DNA from: G963556115 sp963666605
Lineage (GTDB): Bacteria; Planctomycetota; SZUA-567
Assembly (NCBI GenBank): GCA_965140405.1
Contig: OZ223208.1
Location: forward strand, 744,001 to 808,000
Length of the DNA stretch: 64,000 nt
Direction of reading: 5' to 3'
Below are positions 8,270-15,803 of this stretch, piece by piece (position 1 is the first letter of the stretch; each line of letters begins with the position of its first letter). A program made the translations under genes and the position numbers. Under the pieces are notes generated by a model that made no database searches, had not been told where the DNA came from, and saw only the letters and a program-made list of their open reading frames with translations.

Positions 8270-8640
8270 GCCCAGCGAAGCGACGTAAGGTAGTAAATCA
8301 TGTTCAAAAGAAGCTAAAAGTATCGCAACACAGGGCATGTAAAGTACTAGGGCAACCCAGATCTACTCAACGACGTAAGTTAGCTGTTAGAGATAATGAA
8401 GAGCCACTTACTAAAAGAATCATTGAGCTTGCATGTATAAATATAGTAGGCATGGATATAGAATGATTACTGAAATGCTACGCAACGAAGGCTGGAAGGT
8501 TAATCATAAGCGTGTAGCAAGAATCTGGAAGCAGCAAGGACTAAAAGTCCCTAAAAAAACAGACAAAGAAGAGAAAACTATGGTTTGACGACGGCTCGAG
8601 CTCTCGTCATAAACCAACTCACAAGAACCCCCGGCAAGAA
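8270..8640 (+). pseudogene. IS407-like orfB transposase, broken and truncated
   Basis: The pieces read SPAKRRKVVNHVQKKLKVSQ with HRACKVLGQPRSTQRR, then in another frame RHGYRMITEMLRNEGWKVNH, KRVARIWKQQGLKVPKK, then in a third frame LWFDDGSSSRHKPTHKNP. These follow the normal order of an IS407-type orfB N-terminal half. No DDE catalytic core follows. About 8690-8845 has no recognisable content before the dehydratase remnant starts. Confidence 0.75.
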
Positions 8641-8841
8641 TACGCCATTGGGAATGTGATTCTTATAAGTATTTTTGATAGAATTTTCTCAACATGGCCA
8701 GATTTTCCTAACAAATCACAACCATGTACCCATTGGTTTCCTGAATTCAACTATGGTGAGCTCAGCTTATTAGCACCTACCCCAAAAAGCAAGAAACTAT
8801 TATGGGTGACAAGCATTAATTCGGATTTAAAAGGACACCAA

Positions 8842-8985
8842 CTACGAATTAAACTGCTTAAACTCATCCCGTGAGAAGATAACGATTCTATCAACGTCAG
8901 GGTAGTTCTCTAGGATTGTCTTTGTGAACATTTTCCCAAACGACCCAGTCCCACCAGTAATAAGTAATGATTTTCCTTTTAACAT
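8842..8985 (-). pseudogene. inverting UDP-GlcNAc 4,6-dehydratase (PseB/FlaA1-like), N-terminal remnant
   Basis: From ATG 8983-8985, with GAGGAT as ribosome site, the frame reads MLKGKSLLITGGTGSFGKMF, TKTILENY, IVIFSRDEFKQF. This is the Rossmann start of PseB-like short-chain dehydratases (GGTGSFG, then SRDExKQ). The match ends after about 46 codons where foreign sequence brings a TAG stop. Full-length relatives have about 330 residues. It was probably the first gene of the leftward sugar operon. A weak promoter (TTGTTT, 16 bp, TAGAAT) lies upstream at about 9010-9037. Confidence 0.85.
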
Positions 8986-9213
8986 ACCATCCTCTTCAAT
9001 ATTTTAATATAATTCTACCACATTATTAAAAGCAAACAATAAAGAAAGCTCACAGAGCAAGCGAAAATGACCGCACAAGCCTCAACCACATACTAATTTA
9101 CGTATATGTATTTTAAGTAATTATATGTAAATTAATAAGGCTTATTAGAGATAACTTACTTTTTTCTTTCACAAAAACTCGACCAAATTATTATAAAATA
9201 CCATCCTGATACC

Positions 9214-11256
9214 TTACTCTAATCCAACCTCGAGCTCCACCCACTCACCACTTCCCCTTGAAACGTGATATCTATCTCTGCGACCAACTAAGGGTTTAAC
9301 AATTTTCCCTGCAATTTTAACAACCAACCCTTTATTTATGCCAGAAAACTCAATAAACCCTTCGGAATACAGCCTTATTTTAGCCTTAATTCCAGATTCA
9401 TTCCTCTGAAAATCCTTTACTGCACTAGTACAACCTTTGATATAAAGCCCTGTACTTGGCTTGTCCGTCAATACTATTTCTGCTCTATCCCCTTTATTAA
9501 GCGATACATACAAGCTGCCATCAAAGTGATTGTAGCCTATAATATTCCGACTTTTCGCAATATCAACATTCTTGTCTTCATTGTCAAGCCTTACAGTATT
9601 TAGTCCTGTATAATTTTCAATATAATAGTTACCACTATCGTCTATCCCTGTCCGAGCACTCAAAAAACCCGTAATACTCCGAGTATATTCACCTACATGT
9701 ATCCAACAAAGCTCTTGAGTCTTACACCAATCATAAATTTGAACAAGAGAGCGCAGCCCAGCCTGCCTTTCACCTAAATAATAGTGATAGTAGACATCCA
9801 CAGGCAAATATCTTGGCTTTTTAGAATTCTCAAAGGTATCAATTACTCTAACAAACCCTCCAAAATTATCAATCCAGCCATCTGTATACAAATATTCATT
9901 CCCAGCAGGAGCATAGTACTGCCTATACTTTCCTACCTGTACCGTTAGAGGGCATATATGACAAATCCCTTGATATAGCTCATCGATACGAGCATTTCCA
10001 CCATTCATGTTTTGAAACCCTGCGCTATCAAGAGCAGCAAGAGAAGCCTCGGTAGCTTCGCAATCTCCAGACCAGAGAAGTAGCTCAATATCTTTATCTT
10101 CAGGTAAAACCAGTTCTTTAATCATCTCCATAGAACCAACCGTCTCCATGACAGGATCAAAGGTATACCCAGGTATATCAAATCCCAAAACACCTCTACT
10201 CCAGACCATTGGATGTGCGTAAGTATGTGAAGCAGCCTGCACAATAGGCATCTTCATGATTTCCTCAAGTTCATTTATAAACCTCTGACCGAGTGAGCCT
10301 TCCTCAGTAAGACGGTATGCGACAATACTTGCTGATACCGGAAAATCATATTTAGCCAGTAGCTCCTCTCTAATAATCTTTGTACACGGCACAGGAGAAC
10401 CTGGAAAATCAAGTGTTAAATTTGACGAGCCATCACCATCAATATGTATAAAAGCTGACCGAAGCCCAAATGATGTTGTAACGTCAGGCTTGAGCGTCTT
10501 ATTAAGACCAAGCACATCACTAAAGAAGACAAAAGGGTCTAAATCCCAAAGAATCCCCCATACAGGATCTTCGACATACTGAGCAATCATCTCAATGTCA
10601 CTAATAAATGCACCCTTAGGTCCTACAGCCACAACCACAGCCTCCGAACCCTCAACGTCACTCCTCGATACATTCATCCACGACTTAACTTTTTTATTAA
10701 CAATGCGAAAATCTCTATAGGTAGGAATATTAACAGCATCTTCCACTTCAAACCCAAAAGCATCAGTTTTAATCTTGGTATAATCTACAACAAATGGGTT
10801 CTCAAGGTAATCAACATCCCCCTCCTCAAGCCCCATCTTATTCAGCAAGACCTTACTCTCTTTATCATACCCACCACCTTCAAGATTTTCAGTAATCCCT
10901 ACGCCATTCATAAGAATTACCTTCACCCCTGAATCCAAAGCATCATATAAAAACTCAAAATAACTGGCTCCATCTTCAAGCTTGTTATCAGATAGCCAAA
11001 CGACAACACCTCTATATTTACTTACATCCGGATAATGATTATCTGAGACATTATGATATTCAACTACCATCCCCAACCTATTTAGAGGCATCTCAAGAAG
11101 TAGGTGTGCGTTTGACTCCAGAAAACTATCATCTTTCGAGTCATACAAAGCAAGAATCAATCTATTATCATCAGCAGCAATCCCTCTGCTCGAGTGCATT
11201 ACTGAAAATATTCCAACCAACAAACAAATAATAGCTAATTCCAACTTTAACATCAT
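9214..11256 (-). CDS. PelA-like secreted polysaccharide deacetylase (deacetylase half of PelA)
   Basis: The protein has about 680 residues. A signal peptide (LAIICLLVGIFSVMHSSRGIAA) is followed by a Rossmann-like domain (about 35-250, GVVVWLSDN, VKVILMNGVGI) and a deacetylase domain (about 265-520) with the metal and catalytic motif FIHIDGDG and SHTYAHPM (Asp-x-Asp, His-x3-His). A beta-rich C-terminal part covers about 590-683. This is the order of PelA domains after its GH114 hydrolase domain, and a GH114 gene lies divergently 130 bp away. The start chosen is the ATG at 11254-11256, 9 nt after AGGA; an ATG 9 nt further upstream sits directly against the AGGA. It would deacetylate an amino-sugar exopolymer outside the inner membrane. 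No pelB-G genes are visible. Confidence 0.75.
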   Translation of the reverse strand: MMLKLELAIICLLVGIFSVMHSSRGIAADDNRLILALYDSKDDSFLESNAHLLLEMPLNRLGMVVEYHNVSDNHYPDVSKYRGVVVWLSDNKLEDGASYFEFLYDALDSGVKVILMNGVGITENLEGGGYDKESKVLLNKMGLEEGDVDYLENPFVVDYTKIKTDAFGFEVEDAVNIPTYRDFRIVNKKVKSWMNVSRSDVEGSEAVVVAVGPKGAFISDIEMIAQYVEDPVWGILWDLDPFVFFSDVLGLNKTLKPDVTTSFGLRSAFIHIDGDGSSNLTLDFPGSPVPCTKIIREELLAKYDFPVSASIVAYRLTEEGSLGQRFINELEEIMKMPIVQAASHTYAHPMVWSRGVLGFDIPGYTFDPVMETVGSMEMIKELVLPEDKDIELLLWSGDCEATEASLAALDSAGFQNMNGGNARIDELYQGICHICPLTVQVGKYRQYYAPAGNEYLYTDGWIDNFGGFVRVIDTFENSKKPRYLPVDVYYHYYLGERQAGLRSLVQIYDWCKTQELCWIHVGEYTRSITGFLSARTGIDDSGNYYIENYTGLNTVRLDNEDKNVDIAKSRNIIGYNHFDGSLYVSLNKGDRAEIVLTDKPSTGLYIKGCTSAVKDFQRNESGIKAKIRLYSEGFIEFSGINKGLVVKIAGKIVKPLVGRRDRYHVSRGSGEWVELEVGLE

Positions 11257-11314
11257 AGTACACATTCCTAATTGATAATGAATACAAAGTAATACTTCAA
11301 GCTAGAGAATGATC

Positions 11315-11343
11315 TTGCGCGCCTCATAGCTTCCGCTTATAAT
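11315..11343 (+). promoter_or_regulatory. promoter for the GH114 gene
   Basis: TTGCGC (11315-11320), a 17-bp spacer and TATAAT (11338-11343) lie 43 bp before the ATG at 11386. The stretch between is a run of TA repeats. It is the best promoter in the 130-bp divergent gap. Confidence 0.5.
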
Positions 11344-11385
11344 ATATAACTATATATATTATATATACAACCTTGGAAAATTTAA

Positions 11386-12339
11386 ATGCTTAATATCTTA
11401 ATTACCAGACTTTTATTATTTCTCTTATCTTTCATCTTATTTTTTTGTAGGGTTGGGCAATGCTCTGACACGCATAAAGTCAACTCATACGCTTACATCC
11501 TACAGGCAGAAGAATTATCAGAAGATAAACAAGAAGCCGCTGAAATACTACGAGACTGTAACCGGAAGCTTATTACCATCGATCCATTCTTTACCACCAA
11601 CGAAAGATGGAGCAAACAAGACATTTCAAGAATTAGATCAGGAATGAACGGTCGGATTGTTATTGCGTATATATCCATTGGGGAGGCAGAAAGCTATAGA
11701 GGATACTGGAAGAAGAGCTGGAACAAACCTAAGACTGCACCTTCATTTATCAGAGAAGAAAATCCAGATTGGCCAGGAAACTATAAAGTCAGCTACTGGG
11801 ACATCAATTGGCAAAATATAATTATTGATGAGATAGAAAAAATAGTTAGCGCAGGTTTTGATGGGGTTTTTCTAGATATTGTAGATGGGTTTGAGTATTT
11901 TGAATATGCTGGCGAAGACGGGTATATTGATAATAGAATAAATGAAGAAACTGGTGCGAGCTACCGCTCAGATATGATTGAATTTGTACGTACAATCCGC
12001 AATAAGCTCGATAGCCACTCTGATAAAGACTACCTTATTATTCCTCAGAATGGCACGCAACTTCTTGAATCTCCAATATACCAAGAGCTCATATCAATGC
12101 AAGCGGTAGAGGATTTATTTACAAATGGCAATAAACTCCAAAGCAACGTTCATAGTGCCTATATTCTTAATTTTCTTGACTCGCTTGTTAATCAAGGAAA
12201 GAATGTTCTACTTACCGAGTACCCGACAGAGAAGAAGTACATAAAGGTATCTAAAAATGCCGCAAAGTCTCACGGATTTACACTATTAATCACATCACGT
12301 AGTCTGGACAAGCTAGGAGAGAGCTTTGGAAGCGACTAA
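11386..12339 (+). CDS. GH114 endo-alpha-1,4-polygalactosaminidase-like secreted protein
   Basis: The 317-residue protein has an N-terminal hydrophobic signal (LLLFLLSFILFFCRVGQC). The TIM-barrel motifs are those of the GH114/TM1410 family: the opening YAYILQAEELS, RIVIAYISIGEAESYRGYW, AGFDGVFLDIVDGFEYFEYA (catalytic Asp strand), LIIPQNGTQLLE and VLLTEYPTE. In PelA the same fold is the N-terminal hydrolase domain that cuts Pel polysaccharide. Here it stands alone and diverges from the deacetylase gene. Substrate by family is alpha-1,4-galactosaminoglycan; the pairing is the main reason to link it to Pel-like polymer. Confidence 0.8.
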   Translation: MLNILITRLLLFLLSFILFFCRVGQCSDTHKVNSYAYILQAEELSEDKQEAAEILRDCNRKLITIDPFFTTNERWSKQDISRIRSGMNGRIVIAYISIGEAESYRGYWKKSWNKPKTAPSFIREENPDWPGNYKVSYWDINWQNIIIDEIEKIVSAGFDGVFLDIVDGFEYFEYAGEDGYIDNRINEETGASYRSDMIEFVRTIRNKLDSHSDKDYLIIPQNGTQLLESPIYQELISMQAVEDLFTNGNKLQSNVHSAYILNFLDSLVNQGKNVLLTEYPTEKKYIKVSKNAAKSHGFTLLITSRSLDKLGESFGSD

Positions 12340-12405
12340 AAAAGTTTCCCTTCAAATTGTTTTTTTATTCCTTTTAATTGCATAAAACAATATAATAAAA
12401 TAACC

Positions 12406-12434
12406 TTGACAAAAACAAGAAACTGTAGTATTTT
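12406..12434 (+). promoter_or_regulatory. promoter of cheW
   Basis: TTGACA (12406-12411), a 17-bp spacer and TATTTT (12429-12434) lie about 80 bp before the ATG of cheW. The -35 box is perfect. A TAAGGAG ribosome site precedes the start codon at 12516. Confidence 0.55.
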
Positions 12435-12515
12435 TTATAGATAGTCTTTATTCTTTTACTATAGACCTTAATAGCAACACAGCTATTCGTTATTTATATA
12501 TAATAAGGAGCAACC

Positions 12516-13022
12516 ATGAGCAGTAACATTGATCAACTCAAGCAAAACATTGATGACATGATGGACGAAGATGATGAATCCATTGCCAATATGTACCTCA
12601 CTTTCAAACTAGCTAGTGAAGAATATGGCATCGGCATCATGCATGTTACAGAGATTGTTGGACTCCAGAATATTACAGAAGTCCCTGATATGCCGGGATT
12701 TGTTAAGGGTGTTGTAAACCTTCGTGGACAAGTTATCCCTGTTATTGACGTACGTCTTCGCTTCCATATGGAGCCTAAGGATTATGATGAACGCACATGT
12801 ATTATAGTTCTCAGCATCAGAGATGTCCAGATCGGACTTGTTGTTGATACTGTAAACGAGGTGCTAACAATTGATGAAAAACTGATATCGCCTCCACCAA
12901 AAGTTGCTGCAGCAAATTCTGCTCAATACATAAAAGGGCTTGGTAAGGTAAACGAAGAGGTAAAGATTCTTCTTAGTGGCGAAAAACTTCTTTTTGAAGA
13001 AGAACTAGCAACTCTAAAATAA
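12516..13022 (+). CDS. cheW: CheW-like chemotaxis coupling protein
   Basis: The 168-residue protein has an acidic N-terminal leader of about 25 residues, then a CheW domain: TFKLASEEYGIGIMHVTEIV, ITEVPDMPGFVKGVVNLRGQ with VIPVIDVRLRF, and GLVVDTVNEVLTI. CheW bridges methyl-accepting receptors and the CheA kinase at the inner membrane. The gene is single, with its own promoter and a terminator, and no cheA, cheY or receptor gene is nearby. The only other chemotaxis sequence in the window is the dead receptor tail at about 58383-58760. Whether it still serves a chemotaxis array encoded elsewhere cannot be told. Confidence 0.9.
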   Translation: MSSNIDQLKQNIDDMMDEDDESIANMYLTFKLASEEYGIGIMHVTEIVGLQNITEVPDMPGFVKGVVNLRGQVIPVIDVRLRFHMEPKDYDERTCIIVLSIRDVQIGLVVDTVNEVLTIDEKLISPPPKVAAANSAQYIKGLGKVNEEVKILLSGEKLLFEEELATLK

Positions 13023-13062
13023 AACACCTCTGCTTCTTATCATTACAATTCAATACATTTTA

Positions 13063-13105
13063 AACCAACATATGAAAGTACTATACTTCATACGTTGGTT
13101 TTTTA
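13063..13105 (+). terminator. rho-independent terminator after cheW
   Basis: AACCAACATATGAA pairs with TTCATACGTTGGTT (13085-13100) with one mismatch, followed by TTTTTTATT. It lies 40 bp after the cheW stop. Confidence 0.8.
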
Positions 13106-13451
13106 TTATAAAAGCCACACATATTATAGATAAATTCCTATTATTTTTAAAAACAAATCTATACTAGAATATTCCCAACCAAACTAAGGATAAGCAACAT
13201 TAACTCTTAATATAATTAACAAATATTATAAATCAATGAAATTGAAATATTAAACATATATCCCTAACTAATATCCTTACCCAACACCTCTGTTAAAATT
13301 AGAGATAAAACAACATAAGTACTTTAAAATAAATAAATTAAATCCAAGAAGCGTCTAAAAATTTTACCCCAAATATACTCAACTTTAATCGTATACTTGC
13401 TATCAATGATAGTAAAAAAAAAAGAACTAGTCGAAAAGTTACGAAATTTAG
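13106..13451. other. AT-rich noncoding stretch before the ROK regulator
   Basis: No open frame with coding character is seen on either strand. The only notable structure is the palindrome at 13400-13412 (CTATCA-A-TGATAG), reported as a possible operator. Confidence 0.5.
13400..13412. promoter_or_regulatory. 13-bp palindrome, possible operator upstream of the ROK gene
   Basis: CTATCA-A-TGATAG is a perfect inverted repeat about 40 bp before the -35 box of the ROK regulator. It could bind a dimeric regulator. Its sequence differs from the palindrome before xylF, so the two need not share a binding protein. Confidence 0.3.
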
Positions 13452-13479
13452 TTGCATAACAACAAGTCTGTGGTATAGT
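13452..13479 (+). promoter_or_regulatory. promoter of the ROK regulator, probably leaderless
   Basis: TTGCAT (13452-13457), a 16-bp spacer and TATAGT (13474-13479) end only 6 bp before the ATG at 13486. Transcription would start at or next to the A of the start codon. No Shine-Dalgarno precedes it. Both facts point to a leaderless mRNA. Confidence 0.5.
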
Positions 13480-13485
13480 CAAGTT

Positions 13486-14712
13486 ATGCGAGGACAAAAA
13501 TTAAAAGACATAAAGTCATTCAACCGCAAACAAGTTTTAAATAAAGTTCGCAGTGTTGAATCGACAACAGTAGCTGAGATATCTAAAGCAACTGGAATGA
13601 GTCGCACCATAATTAGCAACTCACTCCAACATTTTAGTGATGTAGGCTTGGTAGAAAAGACCGGTAAGGGAGAATCTACAAATGAGGGGGGTAAGAAGCC
13701 TTTATTGTATTCACTAGTAAGTGACTACAGGCTTTTTGCAATATCTCATGAGAATATTGACCATGTATACTCAGTTATTGCAGATTTGAACGGAACTATT
13801 CTTGCTGAACGTAAGGGGAGCATAGATTCAACAATAACAGCAGAATGTTTTATCGATATTATTATTAGTCAGTACACAGATATGCTTGGTGAATTGGGTT
13901 ATGAATTTGCTAACTTACATAGTATTGTAATAGCGACCAACTGCATTAGTAACATTAATGAGGGCTTGACGGTACTTCCTCAGCACTTTATACATTGGAC
14001 TGACCACATTAACTTTAAAGAGCAGATTTGCAGCAAACCGGAAATCAGTGAAAATACTGCATTTTATACTGATAATGTAATTCGTTTTCAAACTCTAGCT
14101 GAAGAACACAGTGGCAAAGCTATAGGATACAAAAACGCTGTAGTTTTAGAAGTACGACTTGGGCTTGTCGCTGGTAATGTTATTAATGGCGAGATCTACC
14201 GCGGGGATAACTTTCTTGCTGGTGAGATAGGCCACATGACGGTAGATTTAAATGATGATTACCTATGCCATTGCGGAAATTACGGTTGCTTAGAGAATAA
14301 AATTTCTAAGCGCCGACTTTTGCATAGAGGTCGGGAAGTTGTTGATAACTACCCAAACTCAAAGATTGCAGACAAAGTCCGTGGTGACACACTTGACGCA
14401 GAAGAGCTTTTTATTGCTGCAGATGCATCTGATGAGCTAGCTTGCTACCTTATCGACGAGGCAGCAAAATGGTTTGCCCTAGGTATTTCAAATATAATTC
14501 TCAATATCAACCCTGAGATAATTATTATACAAGGCGATTATGAATTCGGAAGCGGCTACTTCAACACCAAGCTTCAAGAATGCCTAAATAAAGGAATAAT
14601 TGCAAAAATGGGGCTTACTCCAAAAATAGAATACTCGGATTTAGGACATCAACGCTGCGTTATTGGAGCGGCCTACTTCCTCCGCGAGATCTTTTTTAAC
14701 GAGAAGCACTAA
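13486..14712 (+). CDS. ROK-family transcriptional regulator (XylR/NagC type)
   Basis: The 408-residue protein has an N-terminal winged helix-turn-helix (about 15-65, VAEISKATGMSRTIISNSLQ). A ROK domain follows with the zinc motif CHCGNYGCLE and the glycine motif LAGEIGHMTVD near residues 245-270. Members usually repress sugar-uptake operons and release DNA on binding a sugar. It lies directly upstream of, and in line with, the xylFGH-type transporter, so it is the likely local regulator. The inducer is not known. The start codon is dictated by the promoter, which leaves almost no leader. Confidence 0.85.
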   Translation: MRGQKLKDIKSFNRKQVLNKVRSVESTTVAEISKATGMSRTIISNSLQHFSDVGLVEKTGKGESTNEGGKKPLLYSLVSDYRLFAISHENIDHVYSVIADLNGTILAERKGSIDSTITAECFIDIIISQYTDMLGELGYEFANLHSIVIATNCISNINEGLTVLPQHFIHWTDHINFKEQICSKPEISENTAFYTDNVIRFQTLAEEHSGKAIGYKNAVVLEVRLGLVAGNVINGEIYRGDNFLAGEIGHMTVDLNDDYLCHCGNYGCLENKISKRRLLHRGREVVDNYPNSKIADKVRGDTLDAEELFIAADASDELACYLIDEAAKWFALGISNIILNINPEIIIIQGDYEFGSGYFNTKLQECLNKGIIAKMGLTPKIEYSDLGHQRCVIGAAYFLREIFFNEKH

Positions 14713-14733
14713 AAATCTACATTTTTCATCTTG

Positions 14734-14746
14734 TGCCAATTTGGCA
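14734..14746. promoter_or_regulatory. 13-bp palindrome, candidate operator of the sugar transporter operon
   Basis: TGCCAA-T-TTGGCA is a perfect inverted repeat in the 89-bp gap between the ROK gene and xylF. A site in this place would let the ROK protein control the transporter. No strong -35/-10 pair was seen in the gap, so the operon may partly be read from the ROK promoter. Confidence 0.4.
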
Positions 14747-14801
14747 TAAAGATTTTTGTTTGTACTTCATTTTTTGGTTGTCATGTTTGAAAGGAATTAC
14801 T

Positions 14802-15800
14802 ATGAAACTCAAGGCTCTTCTAGCTGTATTTGTTCTATCAATGTTTGTTAGCTTCACAGCAAATGCAAAAGACGTTGTTATTGGATTGTCACTAGATACT
14901 CTTAAGGAAGCACGCTGGCAGAAAGACCGTGACATGTTTGTTGCAGAAGCTAAAAAACTTGGCGCTAAAGTTCTCGTACAATCAGCTAACAGTGACGATA
15001 CTCGTCAGATCAAAGATGTAAAATCACTTATCACAAATGGTGTAGATTGTATTGTCATCGTTCCTCATGACGGTGCTGCTATGGCAGAAGGCGTTCGCCT
15101 TGCTGAAGAAGCAGGCATTCCTGTTATCTCATATGACCGTCTAATCACAGGCGCAGATGTTACAGTTTACCTAACATTTGACAACATCAACGTTGGTGAA
15201 GAACAAGCTAAGTATCTAGTAGACGCTATCGGCGGTAAGGGCAAAATCGTTCGTATCTACGGTGCACCTACAGATAACAATGCTAAAATGTTCAAACAAG
15301 GCCAAGACAACATTCTTCAGCCGCTAATTGACAGTGGTGCTATCGAAGTGATTCACGAAGACTGGGCAACAGACTGGAACCCAAGCAACGCAAAGAAAAT
15401 CATGAACGCAGCTCTAACAAAGAGTAAAGATTTCGTAGCTGTTCTTGCTTCAAATGACGGTACTGCAGGTGGTGCTATCCAGGCTCTTAAAGAAGCAGGT
15501 CTAGACGGTAAAGTTGTTGTTACAGGTCAGGATGCAGACGAAGTTGCTTGCCAACGTATCGTTAATGGTACTCAGTCTATGACTATCTACAAGCCAATCG
15601 CAAAGCTTGCTACAGCAGCAGCTCAACTTGCTGTTAAACTTGCTAAGGGCGAACCTATCACTGCTACAAGCACTATTGATAATGGTTACACTGATGTTGC
15701 TGCTGTATTCCTACCAGTTATCCCAGTTACAAAGGACAACATGATGGAAACAGTTATCGCAGACAAATTCCACTCTAAGAAGGCTGTATACGGAGAGTAA
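14802..15800 (+). CDS. xylF: XylF-like periplasmic sugar-binding protein (copy 1)
   Basis: The 332-residue protein starts at ATG 14802 with AAGGAA before it. The signal peptide is MKLKALLAVFVLSMFVSFTA, cut after ANA. The mature part opens DVVIGLSLDTLKEARWQKDR and has CIVIVPHDGAAMAEGVRLAE, GIPVISYDRLI, GKGKIVRIYGAPTDNNAKMF and WNPSNAKKIMNAALTKS. These are XylF/ChvE-type family 4 binding-protein motifs. It delivers xylose or a similar pentose or hexose to the membrane transporter. It is first of a four-gene operon and is largely identical to copy 2 at 18714. The codon usage looks like that of a highly expressed gene. Confidence 0.85.
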   Translation: MKLKALLAVFVLSMFVSFTANAKDVVIGLSLDTLKEARWQKDRDMFVAEAKKLGAKVLVQSANSDDTRQIKDVKSLITNGVDCIVIVPHDGAAMAEGVRLAEEAGIPVISYDRLITGADVTVYLTFDNINVGEEQAKYLVDAIGGKGKIVRIYGAPTDNNAKMFKQGQDNILQPLIDSGAIEVIHEDWATDWNPSNAKKIMNAALTKSKDFVAVLASNDGTAGGAIQALKEAGLDGKVVVTGQDADEVACQRIVNGTQSMTIYKPIAKLATAAAQLAVKLAKGEPITATSTIDNGYTDVAAVFLPVIPVTKDNMMETVIADKFHSKKAVYGE

Positions 15801-15803
15801 TTA

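Noticed and set aside
8656..8874. 72-codon open frame on the plus strand at the island edge
   Set aside because: It runs across the junction into the reverse complement of the dehydratase remnant and has no ribosome site or family motif.
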